From Promethearchaeota archaeon (GTDB taxonomy: Archaea; Asgardarchaeota; Lokiarchaeia; Sigynarchaeales; SOKP01), in contig DAOUUT010000137.1 of the NCBI GenBank assembly GCA_030668025.1, positions 1 to 9,416 of the forward strand: DNA of 9,416 nucleotides. The letters are read 5' to 3'. How positions within the stretch are numbered: the first letter of the stretch is position 1; every line of letters starts with the position of its first letter. A program made the translations under genes and the position numbers. Below the pieces are notes generated by a model that did no database searches, was not told the DNA's origin, and worked only from the letters and a program-made list of their open reading frames with translations. Shown one piece after another: positions 1 through 7,839 of the stretch.

Positions 1-1
1 T

Positions 2-937
2 CTTCAGCTCAAAGAAGTAGAAAAACCTACTCCTAAGGACAATGAAGTCCTGATAAGAATATATGCAACAACAGTAACAGCGGGGGACTGTGAACTTCGA
101 GGGCTTAAATTCTCTCTCTTGTTAAGGTTCTTAATGCGCTTAGGATTAGGGCTCAGAAGACCAAGAAAAAGCATACTAGGGACGGAGATAGCTGGGGAAA
201 TTGAATCAGTAGGCAAAGATGTTGAACTATTTAGTGAAGGTGACCAAATTTTTGCATCTACCGGGTTCAAGTTTGGTGCTTATGCCGAGTACATATGTCT
301 GCCGAGTAAATATGTGATGGCAAAAAAGCCGATCAATATGACCTATGAGGAAGCCGCCACCGTTATTACTGGAGGATTTAATGCATTGTATTTTCTAAAA
401 AAAGGAAATATCCAGAGCGGACAAAAAGTTCTTATCCGTGGAGCTTCTGGAAGTATAGGCACTTTTGCGATACAGCTTGCCAAGTACTATGGAGCAGAAG
501 TTACCGGGGTAGGTAATCCCAAGAGTTTAGAAATGATGAAATCTCTGGGGGCCGATAAGGTAATTGATTACACTAAAGAGGATTTTACCAAAAGCGGTGA
601 GACCTATAATGTCATTTTTGATGTGATAGGCAAGAGTTCGTTTTCAGATAGTATAAGATCGCTAAAGGAAAATGGAATCTTTCTTTTAGCCAACGCTGGA
701 GGTGGGAAGGTTCGAAAGCTATTGACAAGCGGCCAGAAAGTAATAACTGGGAAAAATTTAATCTACAAGACTGAAGATTTAATTTTTCTTAGAGAGCTTA
801 TTGAAGCGGGAAAGCTAAAATCGGCCATAGATAGACGCTATCCATTGGAACAAATTCCCGAGGCTCATAGGTATGTTGAAAAAGGGCAGAAAACGGGAAA
901 TGTAGTAATAACTGTGGAACATAATAACAAAACCTAA
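2..937 (+). CDS. Zinc-less MDR family NAD(P)-dependent oxidoreductase (quinone oxidoreductase/alcohol dehydrogenase-like), 5' partial
   Basis: The reading frame is open from base 2, so the start lies outside the window; about 15 N-terminal residues are probably missing, judged from the usual 320-335 residues of this family. The first visible residues ([20 protein letters not shown]) are a typical MDR GroES-like start. The Rossmann nucleotide-binding motif GASGSIG is encoded at 440-460, followed by [19 protein letters not shown], near 274-291, is another family signature. The Cys/His ligands of zinc-dependent alcohol dehydrogenases are not seen, so it belongs with zinc-less quinone oxidoreductase or enoyl reductase-like members: NAD(P)H-dependent reduction of a quinone, enone or aldehyde, in the cytosol. 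The C-terminus ([22 protein letters not shown]) is complete. An internal TTG at 119 is not a likely start, because homology extends upstream. It is convergent with the flavodoxin gene. Its G+C is higher than most of the window, which may point to transfer. The substrate cannot be read from the sequence. Confidence 0.93.
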   Translation, partial: LQLKEVEKPTPKDNEVLIRIYATTVTAGDCELRGLKFSLLLRFLMRLGLGLRRPRKSILGTEIAGEIESVGKDVELFSEGDQIFASTGFKFGAYAEYICLPSKYVMAKKPINMTYEEAATVITGGFNALYFLKKGNIQSGQKVLIRGASGSIGTFAIQLAKYYGAEVTGVGNPKSLEMMKSLGADKVIDYTKEDFTKSGETYNVIFDVIGKSSFSDSIRSLKENGIFLLANAGGGKVRKLLTSGQKVITGKNLIYKTEDLIFLRELIEAGKLKSAIDRRYPLEQIPEAHRYVEKGQKTGNVVITVEHNNKT

Positions 938-996
938 CAAAGCGTCACAGATAATGACGGTGGATATGCTGAATATATCTGACTTCATACTCATTC

Positions 997-1019
997 TCTC
1001 CTCAAAGAATATGAGGAGA
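997..1019. repeat. Inverted repeat, 8-bp arms, 7-nt loop
   Basis: TCTCCTCA (997-1004) pairs perfectly with TGAGGAGA (1012-1019) around AAGAATA. It lies 60 bp after the MDR stop and could form a hairpin in that transcript's tail. No T-tract follows on the + strand, so a terminator role is unsupported. Confidence 0.5.
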
Positions 1020-1084
1020 AACCCAACTTCTAGGGGACGGGATAGAACTATCTCCTAATCTAAGCATGACAATGTTAGAGCAAT

Positions 1085-1135
1085 TTCAACCAATATGTTT
1101 AGGTTTAATTAAATTGGTTGAAGAAAAAAATATTG
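1085..1135 (-). terminator. Inverted repeat plus T-tract downstream of the flavodoxin gene
   Basis: TTCAACCAAT (1085-1094) and ATTGGTTGAA (1113-1122) are perfect 10-bp inverted arms with an 18-nt loop. On the - strand the A-run at 1124-1130 reads as a T-tract, beginning about 55 nt after the flavodoxin stop. Archaeal termination depends mainly on T-tracts, so this is a plausible terminator. The T-tract comes before the hairpin in transcription order, unlike a bacterial intrinsic terminator. Confidence 0.35.
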
Positions 1136-1191
1136 AAATGTTCAAACCCCCTCTACCAATTTAAGATAGAAAGAATTCATGTGTTCAAGTT

Positions 1192-1665
1192 TCACTTCTT
1201 TTGCAGGTTCTGCTTCAGGTTCTGAGCAAACTCTTCCGCATGTTTGAGGTCTTCAGCATTCGGTCTACCCTTATTCATTCCCCCAAAATATTTCAAGAAA
1301 CTATTAGTGTTAAAACCTTTACAAGCAAATTCATCAACGATTATGTAACCTTTCGATTGCAGTTTTTCCCTAAGTAGCAAGTGATCTTTGGCGACTTTGG
1401 CTTCTCCTGTCATTGCACTGGTTGAGAAAATGAATGCTTTCCTGTTGGTGACTTGTGGTAGTTTATCGGCGAGGTCCAGCAGAACTTTATGGTGTTTTGC
1501 ACTATATATCCCTGAACCAAAGCCTATTAGACGATAGTCTTGAAGCTCTTCCGGTTTTATTTGCTGTGGCGGTTTTATCTGTGCATCAAGAACTTTTGCG
1601 AAGACCTTAGCGATTTTCTCAGTGTTATTGTGATGATATGAAAACAAAACCAATAGAGATTTCAT
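1192..1665 (-). CDS. Flavodoxin family protein
   Basis: This 157-residue protein has the length and layout of a single-domain flavodoxin, an FMN-binding cytosolic electron carrier. Strand 1 (residues 2-8, KSLLVLF) runs into the FMN phosphate loop SYHHNNT (9-15) and helix 1 (EKIAKVFAKVL). GFGSGIYSAKHH (48-59) corresponds to the second FMN-contact loop, and IFSTSAMTG (79-87) to the third. The C-terminal helix region ends NAEDLKHAEEFAQNLKQNL. The phosphate loop is His/Asn-rich rather than the classic TGNT form. ATG 1665 is chosen because a TATA-like box is centred about 24 bp upstream, fitting a leaderless mRNA. The gene stands alone, convergent with the MDR gene. Its G+C is like that of the MDR gene and higher than the genes to the right. 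Its redox partner is unknown. Confidence 0.88.
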   Translation of the reverse strand: MKSLLVLFSYHHNNTEKIAKVFAKVLDAQIKPPQQIKPEELQDYRLIGFGSGIYSAKHHKVLLDLADKLPQVTNRKAFIFSTSAMTGEAKVAKDHLLLREKLQSKGYIIVDEFACKGFNTNSFLKYFGGMNKGRPNAEDLKHAEEFAQNLKQNLQKK

Positions 1666-1682
1666 TAGTAACGAAACATTTT

Positions 1683-1694
1683 CTTATATATAAG
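1683..1694 (-). promoter_or_regulatory. TATA-box-like promoter of the flavodoxin gene
   Basis: CTTATATATAAG is a 12-bp perfect palindrome centred at 1688.5, about 24 bp before the A of ATG 1665. Archaeal TATA boxes sit about 26 bp before the transcription start, so the transcript would begin at or next to the ATG (leaderless). No Shine-Dalgarno sequence is seen between box and start, which fits. Confidence 0.55.
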
Positions 1695-1784
1695 ATTATC
1701 AGAATAAAGTTTTGATTACTTTGAATAACTAATTTATTACAAAGGAATTATCATTGAAATCAGGCTGTAAATTTACCTTTCAAT

Positions 1785-1823
1785 TTGTTTTATATAAATA
1801 AAACAATAAAATAAAAAGGCGGG
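1785..1823 (-). terminator. T-rich tract and hairpin after the alkylation-repair gene
   Basis: In - strand reading, about 40 nt after the TGA at 1863, a short GC block (CCCGCC) is followed by T-rich sequence (TTTTTATTTTAT). Then come inverted arms TTGTTTTA (1785-1792) and TAAAACAA (1799-1806) around a 6-nt loop. T-rich tracts after stop codons are the usual archaeal termination signal. This would end the repair operon transcript. Confidence 0.45.
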
Positions 1824-1862
1824 AAACTAAGATATAAACTGCTTCAAAACTTTAACTTAACT

Positions 1863-2606
1863 TCATTTATTAAGAATTTCTGCTCGCTTTTCTTTAGGTA
1901 ATTTTTCGCTGGCGTATCTAAGGATTAATTTAGACATATTTTCTTTGTTCTTTGATAAATAATCAATAATAACTTCAGGTTTATATTTTGAGCATGTTTT
2001 TAAGAGCCATCCTATTCCCTTTTCGATATAATTTGCTTCGGAATACTTTAACATTTTTTCCACTAGATCAAAAACATAATCCTCATCAAAATCTTTTCTT
2101 ATCATCGTAATTTTAAGTAGAATAACCATTGAGGCTCTTTTAATCCATAAATTGTCAGAATTTGACCACTCATCAATAGTTTTTTTAGCTAATTCTTCAT
2201 TACCTTGTTTACCGAGAAACGGCCCTATGACTCTGACGCAAGTGCTATCGCAATGACTCCAAGTATGGCAATGTTTAGCGTATTCTTCTCTGAAAAGGTC
2301 AATAGTTTTCTCATTAAAATTTTTTTTAAAACGATTTAAGAAAAAGAAAGCTGCGAATTTTTCCTCCTCAACATTTGATTTAGTTAACCTTTTAAAAATT
2401 TCAATTGCATCTTGATAAGTACATGCGAACTTATTATAAACATTTTTTACGATGTTCTCAATCTCTGCAACCTTTACACCGTATTTTATATAATTAGAGA
2501 TGTCGGGGTTTATAATCTTGTACATCATTGATATCTTTTCAGGAGTAAGATGCGGAGTTTTTTCCACCAATAGATTTTTGATTTCAATAATTACATCTTC
2601 CGTCAT
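1863..2606 (-). CDS. DNA alkylation repair protein, AlkD-like HEAT-repeat glycosylase
   Basis: This 247-residue, almost all-helical protein matches the DNA alkylation repair (AlkC/AlkD-like) superfamily. Those enzymes release N3- and N7-alkylated purines by gripping the DNA backbone with HEAT repeats instead of flipping the base. The residues that matter in Bacillus cereus AlkD (Trp109, Asp113, Arg148, Trp187) have counterparts here at similar spacing: Trp116 and Asp120 in HTWSHCDSTC, Arg157 in LWIKRASMV, and Trp200 in EKGIGWLLK. EEKFAAFFFL (81-90) is the usual second-repeat signature. The motif around Asp120 is unusually rich in Cys and His. The ATG overlaps the TGA of the upstream radical-SAM gene as ATGA (2603-2606), so the two are probably translationally coupled. 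No separate promoter is seen. Family assignment is strong; activity on alkylated bases is inferred from conserved residues. Confidence 0.88.
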   Translation of the reverse strand: MTEDVIIEIKNLLVEKTPHLTPEKISMMYKIINPDISNYIKYGVKVAEIENIVKNVYNKFACTYQDAIEIFKRLTKSNVEEEKFAAFFFLNRFKKNFNEKTIDLFREEYAKHCHTWSHCDSTCVRVIGPFLGKQGNEELAKKTIDEWSNSDNLWIKRASMVILLKITMIRKDFDEDYVFDLVEKMLKYSEANYIEKGIGWLLKTCSKYKPEVIIDYLSKNKENMSKLILRYASEKLPKEKRAEILNK

Positions 2607-3751
2607 AGAAATTTATCAAGTCCTGTTTTTTGTTCTGATTCTTTACTTTTTTCTAAATACGGTTTAACGAATTCTATTATTTTTTTATTAAAATTATTTA
2701 ATTTTGATAGTTCCCCTCTATTATACACATTTATAATAGATTCTTCAAGATTATTTAGATTTAAACCGGCCCATTTCATGGTATTGTTTGATTTTCCGGT
2801 TTTAACCGCTTCCATATATTCTTTGTTCAATAACAACTCAGAAATCTTATAATTCCACTTTCGGTAATCGTTCGGTATCCATCTTTTTTCTCTTATGGGT
2901 AATCCATACTCCTCGCAATAACTTAACAATTTTGGGTGTAATTTCTTTACATAATCAGTAGGTGGGTAGATTTGTCCCTTATATAAATTTAGTAAAGGTT
3001 TTACGATATGTTCATATTTACTGTTCTTTAATTTTTTGATAAAAAATTCTGCTTGTTGATCTCGTATTGTCAAACCTGGCGAGAAAAGAATAAAATCGGC
3101 TCCCGCTTTTTTAGATTGTTTAATAACATCTTCCAAATTTTCGTCGTTATCTTCTAAAAAAGGTATTATTGGCATAAAATACGTCCCAACTTGAATATTT
3201 GGAGCTTTACTTTTAATCTGTTTCAAAGCTTCAAGGCGTTCCTTCGGTGGAGAAGAATAAGGTTCTAAAAATTGGGCCAATTCCTCGTCAGTTGTAGTGA
3301 TCGAAAAACCAACGGTACACCAAGTATCTTCTGCGATTTTATCTAATAACTCTATATCTCGCGTAATCATTTTATTTTTTGTTGCTATATTCAAGGGAAA
3401 TTTGTGTTTAGCTATAACTTTCAGAATTTTTAAAGTATTTTCAACCTCTTTTTCAATTGGTTGGTACGCGTCACAAACACCACCAGGTCCAATTACATCG
3501 GGAAGTAATTTTCGAGCTCTCTTAATTCTTTGATCTAATTTTTTATCAATATTCGTTTTTACGATAATTTCGTTCTCGAAGTCTTGATCTAAGTAATACC
3601 TTTGGCTCCTAGCATCGCAATATATGCAAGTATGGGCGCATCCCGAGTAGGGGTTTATCGTATATCTGCACCAAAACCAAGAATCAGTGTATTTTAACTT
3701 ATTTAACGCCGTCTTAAATTCTCTATAAGTAATTTTAAAGTTCTTCGTCAT
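2603..3751 (-). CDS. Radical SAM protein, spore photoproduct lyase (SplB/COG1533-like) superfamily
   Basis: Numbered from ATG 3751 (382 residues). The radical-SAM cluster motif CX3CX2C is Cys38-AHT-Cys42-IY-Cys45 within TINPYSGCAHTCIYCDAR, the form typical of COG1533 proteins. Further family marks follow: VCDAYQPIEKE (92-102), IATKNKMITRD (122-132), ITTTDEELAQFLEPYS (151-166) and GTYFMPIIPFLEDND (189-203). A radical-SAM enzyme reduces SAM at a 4Fe-4S cluster to give a 5'-deoxyadenosyl radical; the founding SPL member repairs the UV lesion spore photoproduct. The in-frame extension to 3781 would need a TTG start and adds ten residues without family signal, so ATG 3751 is preferred. Neither start has a Shine-Dalgarno sequence. 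It overlaps the AlkD-like gene by 4 bp, which supports a DNA-repair role. The true lesion is unknown; many COG1533 members are uncharacterised and need not be photoproduct lyases. Confidence 0.88.
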   Translation of the reverse strand: MTKNFKITYREFKTALNKLKYTDSWFWCRYTINPYSGCAHTCIYCDARSQRYYLDQDFENEIIVKTNIDKKLDQRIKRARKLLPDVIGPGGVCDAYQPIEKEVENTLKILKVIAKHKFPLNIATKNKMITRDIELLDKIAEDTWCTVGFSITTTDEELAQFLEPYSSPPKERLEALKQIKSKAPNIQVGTYFMPIIPFLEDNDENLEDVIKQSKKAGADFILFSPGLTIRDQQAEFFIKKLKNSKYEHIVKPLLNLYKGQIYPPTDYVKKLHPKLLSYCEEYGLPIREKRWIPNDYRKWNYKISELLLNKEYMEAVKTGKSNNTMKWAGLNLNNLEESIINVYNRGELSKLNNFNKKIIEFVKPYLEKSKESEQKTGLDKFL

Positions 3752-3824
3752 CTTAAAGTAAAAATTATTAGTAAAGCTCAATAATACGAGAAAAAATTTA
3801 AGATTAGCTACTCCCTAGATATCG

Positions 3825-3835
3825 TTTATAAAAAG
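3825..3835 (-). promoter_or_regulatory. Candidate TATA box of the repair operon
   Basis: In - strand reading, CTTTTTATAAA lies 74-84 bp before ATG 3751. It contains the palindrome TTTATAAA (3825-3832). It would give a 5' leader of roughly 50 nt to that ATG. Other AT-rich boxes lie closer, so this assignment is tentative. Confidence 0.35.
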
Positions 3836-4245
3836 AAAATATGAAAAAACGCCCTTAGTTATTATTTTTTTATTATTATATGTGATTAAAAAATGGAATA
3901 TGAATTAGAAAAATGGGCGCTTCTTCAATTAATGTATATACGAATTTGATTATATATATCTTTAGGTTATAATAAATTATCCAATAATAATACTCTTAAT
4001 ACTCTGCTATGATTTTTTATTAAAATTTTGAGGTTTTTTTAATAAATATGAATAAATAAGGGAAAAAATAGTTTATCAATAGGATGTTTAAATATTACTC
4101 TCAAATAATTAGAAATCTTAACTTCTTCGATGTGAGAAGATTAGTTTTGTCAAATTTTTCTTCGTAAAATGATTGTTCACTTTTGATTATCATTACAAAT
4201 TAACTAGTTTCCATTTGAATTTTTTCGAAATAAAATTAATTGCAT

Positions 4246-4263
4246 TATTGAAGAAATTCAATA
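4246..4263 (-). terminator. Hairpin just after the surface-protein gene
   Basis: TATTGAA (4246-4252) and TTCAATA (4257-4263) are perfect 7-bp arms with a 4-nt loop. On the - strand the hairpin begins 6 nt after the TAA stop. It could mark or stabilise the 3' end of the surface-protein mRNA. No long T-tract follows at once, so terminator function is only possible. Confidence 0.35.
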
Positions 4264-4269
4264 GAAGTA

Positions 4270-5907
<1,638 letters not shown>

Positions 5908-5925
5908 ATATTTTTTTTGTAAAAG

Positions 5926-5937
5926 AATTATAAAAAG
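5926..5937 (-). promoter_or_regulatory. TATA-like promoter box of the surface-protein gene
   Basis: In - strand reading, CTTTTTATAATT is centred about 25 bp before the ATG at 5907. That is the archaeal TATA-to-start distance, so transcription would begin at about the ATG (leaderless). No Shine-Dalgarno sequence precedes the ATG, which fits. Confidence 0.5.
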
Positions 5938-6016
5938 TCATAGAAAAACAATCATCCTTTTCATTTTAATAGAAAAGAATTACAAAAAAAATTTATTGAT
6001 TTTATAAAGAATTTCT

Positions 6017-6038
6017 TCGTGAAATCATCGTTTCACGA
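6017..6038. repeat. Inverted repeat TCGTGAAA/TTTCACGA
   Basis: Perfect 8-bp arms (6017-6024, 6031-6038) enclose a 6-nt loop. The word TTCGTGAAA recurs on the opposite strand at 8395-8403. It lies about 110-130 bp upstream of the surface-protein start, so it could be an operator or part of a non-coding element. Confidence 0.5.
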
Positions 6039-6122
6039 TCTGTTAAAGGGTTTTAGTATAATGTAAATGCGCCCTCCAGGACTTAGCCGACAATAATATA
6101 TGTTGTATATACCGATTTGAAT

Positions 6123-6143
6123 TTTTTACCTTTAGGGTAAAAA
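6123..6143. repeat. Inverted repeat TTTTTACC/GGTAAAAA
   Basis: Perfect 8-bp arms (6123-6130, 6136-6143) enclose a 5-nt loop. The core TTACCTTTAGGG (6126-6137) matches 11 of 12 bases of the - strand sequence at 8332-8321, which is also part of a hairpin. Confidence 0.5.
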
Positions 6144-6269
6144 TCAGCAATAAAAATGGTTGAAAACATCCATAAGATTACTGAAAACCTATATATTATT
6201 ACATATAATACATAACATACATGGGCGAATCGAAAATAATATGTTGAAAAAAAAAAGTTTTAAGAGATA

Positions 6270-6749
6270 TTATTCTATTATAATAAAATAAATCTCCCTG
6301 ATAAATTCCTCAATAGTTTTAATGTCTTCCCTTTTACTAAAGGTAAATTTCCAATCTTCACCGTTAATCATAATGTACCCATATTGCTTTAATCCTTTTA
6401 TAACTAAGATTATGCCTATAACGAGCAGAAGAAGACCGATAATCAAGGTAAAGATAGAAGTAAAAGCTAGGGATAATCCAATAACAAATAAAATAGCCCC
6501 AAGAGATAACAATATCAAATTTCTTGCGTGCCACGCGTTTTCTATGTATGAAACTTTAGCAAGCGGTACATCGCGATAAATTCGGTCATAACCCTTTAAT
6601 TTCTTAAAGTGAAAGACTCTCTTATTTGTGATCCCTAAAACATTTACCTTAATTTTTTTTTCAGATTCTGGACCAATCCCGCCTTTAGATCCAAGCTCCC
6701 ACTGATATAATATTTTTTCATTTTCATTTAAATAATTATTTAACGACAT
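6270..6749 (-). CDS. Small membrane protein with a PH-like domain split by a transmembrane hairpin
   Basis: The 159-residue protein opens with a soluble stretch carrying LGITNKRVFHFKKLKG (38-53) and IYRDVPLAKVSYIE (57-70). These resemble strands of bacterial/archaeal PH-like domains (ITNKRV is a common mark). Two hydrophobic segments follow (about 78-96 and 99-117) with only a short turn between them. Then the C-terminal part resumes with YGYIMINGEDWKFTFSKRED (122-141) and a final helix (IKTIEEFIREIYF), as in the last strands and helix of a PH fold. Related proteins sit at the inner membrane face; the partner is unknown. ATG 6749 is preceded by AGGAG with 6 nt spacing. Its upstream region shares a 30-bp identical element with the next gene. 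The PH assignment is by pattern and moderately sure; the two membrane segments are clear. Confidence 0.75.
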   Translation of the reverse strand: MSLNNYLNENEKILYQWELGSKGGIGPESEKKIKVNVLGITNKRVFHFKKLKGYDRIYRDVPLAKVSYIENAWHARNLILLSLGAILFVIGLSLAFTSIFTLIIGLLLLVIGIILVIKGLKQYGYIMINGEDWKFTFSKREDIKTIEEFIREIYFIIIE

Positions 6750-6755
6750 AATATT

Positions 6756-6760
6756 CTCCT
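6756..6760 (-). promoter_or_regulatory. Shine-Dalgarno site of the split-PH membrane protein gene
   Basis: AGGAG on the - strand is separated by 6 nt from ATG 6749. It is the only clear ribosome binding site among the - strand genes whose starts are visible; the others look leaderless or weak. It fixes the start codon. Confidence 0.7.
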
Positions 6761-6798
6761 TTTTTTAAATCGTAATTTTGTCTTTAATTTTGGTATTA

Positions 6799-6843
6799 TA
6801 TAATTAAGAACTGTAATTTAAACCTTTACAAAAAAGAAAAAAA
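6799..6843 (-). promoter_or_regulatory. Terminator-promoter element, copy 1
   Basis: Bases 6814-6843 are identical over 30 bp to 7856-7885; the next 15 bp toward the gene are also similar, with one indel and two mismatches. In - strand order it reads a T-rich tract (TTTTTTTCTTTTTT), then GTAAAGG (BRE-like), then TTTAAATTA (TATA-like), 65-73 bp before ATG 6749. The T-tract lies just after the stop of the gene at 6850, so the unit can end one transcript and start the next. Confidence 0.6.
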
Positions 6844-6849
6844 GAAAAA

Positions 6850-7800
6850 TTATTTTTTAAATTTTCTAAATCTTACGAGTATTGTTGATAGAGATATTAA
6901 TCCTAATATAGTAAGAGAATATCCAGGAATAATCAGAGAGGTAGTATCTTCCCATAAATTTTCAGAAGTGTCATAGATATGAAATTCAGATGGGATGAAT
7001 TCATTACTATCATATTGATATGCAATTATTAAATATGTTCCTGTACTATCAGGTTGAAATGAATTCAATTTAGCAACATTAGCCCCTGACCAAGCTTCAG
7101 CATTATTACCCCCAATATTTCCATATAAATATCCTCCACTCTCTTTAAAAACGATAATCGATATTCCCACATCCTCTGAACCACTGGTACTTATATCATA
7201 ACCAATTTCATAAGTATGACTTGCAGTTAATTGAACTTCGAAAAAAGCTCCTATATATTTATCAGAAAAAACATCTCCATGAACGATATACGCATTATAT
7301 TTTATCTTGCTCGCTGCATCTTCATAAAAAGTATTAAATGAAATCATCTCACTTTTCCTAAAATGCGCTGAATAATCTCCCCTTCCAAAAACAGTTTGAC
7401 TTTCTCTTGATAAATTTATAAATTTATCCATATTTTCATCGTGATCCCAAAGAACAAAACCTTCCTTCCAATTATCTATAGTAGGGTGCTGAAATTCGGT
7501 TGTACTGTAGTCTGATTGAGTTGAAAATTTGAGGCTACCAAGATATTGTGAACTATTAAATCCTAATACATACCAGCCTGAATTAGAAACGTCCACTTGC
7601 CAATATTCTGATTTACTTGCGGGAACCCAAGTAGTATAATAATTTGTTGTACCTGTCAATAATGTCGGATTGTTAGGATCAATACTAGCTCCTCTTGTAT
7701 ATATAATATTCACGCTTAAAAATGCTGATGTTATGATTACGATTCCAAAGAAAATTATTAAAATTTTTGTTAGTATGTTAAATTTTATAGTATTTTCCAT
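6850..7800 (-). CDS. Secreted beta-rich protein with IPGY-type C-terminal sorting/anchor tail
   Basis: The 316-residue protein has a basic-then-hydrophobic N-terminus (residues 6-36, KFNILTKILIIFFGIVIITS core) acting as signal peptide or anchor. A mature domain of about 245 residues follows. It is rich in Tyr, Ser, Gly and Asn with predicted beta strands (for example EVQLTASHTYEIGYDIS, 188-204, and GTYLIIAYQYDS, 254-265). It ends in IIPGYSLTILGLISLSTILV then RFRKFKK: a Pro-Gly-aromatic motif, one membrane span and a basic cluster. This is the layout of archaeal PGF-CTERM-type signals, which archaeosortases are known to process in Euryarchaeota. Here Tyr replaces Phe; processing is inferred. 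I recognise no enzyme motif. ATG 7800 has no clear Shine-Dalgarno sequence; the shared promoter-like element lies about 60 bp upstream. It is probably an exposed surface protein of unknown function. Confidence 0.75.
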   Translation of the reverse strand: MENTIKFNILTKILIIFFGIVIITSAFLSVNIIYTRGASIDPNNPTLLTGTTNYYTTWVPASKSEYWQVDVSNSGWYVLGFNSSQYLGSLKFSTQSDYSTTEFQHPTIDNWKEGFVLWDHDENMDKFINLSRESQTVFGRGDYSAHFRKSEMISFNTFYEDAASKIKYNAYIVHGDVFSDKYIGAFFEVQLTASHTYEIGYDISTSGSEDVGISIIVFKESGGYLYGNIGGNNAEAWSGANVAKLNSFQPDSTGTYLIIAYQYDSNEFIPSEFHIYDTSENLWEDTTSLIIPGYSLTILGLISLSTILVRFRKFKK

Positions 7801-7839
7801 TTTAAAATCATTTGATTTTTTGTATGATTTTTGTATTTA

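Larger units (their letters stand above)
938..1191. other. Gene-poor spacer with possible coding remnants
   Basis: This spacer lies between two convergent genes. Directly after the MDR stop, and in the same frame, 938-982 reads QSVTDNDGGYAEYI and then TGA. DGGYAEY is a signature of MDR dehydrogenases, so this may be debris of a second MDR gene. A short open frame at 1066-1164 (ATG, 32 codons, MTMLEQFQPICLGLIKLVEE then NIEMFKPPLPI) has no recognisable family; its frame is open back to 1015. Neither piece has a convincing promoter or ribosome binding site. I regard both as decayed or chance sequence. Confidence 0.3.
3782..4269. other. AT-rich intergenic region with palindromes (spacer A)
   Basis: No credible gene is seen in 488 bp. 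The region lies upstream of the repair operon and after the end of the surface-protein gene. It contains the palindrome GTATATAC (3934-3941), followed after 14 nt by a TATCTTTAGGT core (3957-3967). Both are shared in degenerate form with the spacers at 5908-6269 and 8168-8472. Short GC blocks CGCCC (3850-3854) and GGGCG (3915-3919) stand out against the AT background. An imperfect hairpin is possible at 4114-4142 (AATCTT to AAGATT). Confidence 0.5.
5908..6269. other. Intergenic region with hairpins and a GC island (spacer B)
   Basis: No gene is seen in 362 bp. The region separates the split-PH membrane protein (3' end) from the surface-protein gene (5' end). It holds two hairpins (6017-6038, 6123-6143) and the palindrome GTATATAC (6105-6112). 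A locally GC-rich stretch around 6069-6090 (GCGCCCTCCAGG and beyond) stands out against the AT background. Such islands in AT-rich archaea can mark non-coding RNAs, but I cannot fold a named class from it. It shares motifs with the spacers at 3752-4269 and 8168-8472. Confidence 0.5.

Noticed and set aside
4..270. Open frame of 88 codons on the - strand
   Set aside because: It lies antisense inside the MDR gene, has a low-complexity Ser-rich translation and no family signal.
3297..3533. Open frame of 78 codons on the + strand
   Set aside because: It is antisense to the radical-SAM gene, whose motifs are intact on the - strand.
3752..3781. Ten-residue upstream extension of the radical-SAM protein
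   Set aside because: It would start at TTG with no Shine-Dalgarno sequence, and the added residues carry no family similarity; ATG 3751 is preferred.
3840..4150. Possible CRISPR array or tandem repeat in the AT-rich spacer
   Set aside because: There are no regularly spaced identical repeats, only short palindromes and homopolymer-rich sequence.
6060..6240. Possible box C/D RNA or tRNA in the GC island
   Set aside because: I could not find C and D boxes in the right order or a cloverleaf; it is left as an unexplained GC-rich patch.
6322..6579. Open frame of 85 codons on the + strand
   Set aside because: It is antisense to the split-PH membrane protein; its translation mirrors the membrane segments and has no promoter or ribosome site.
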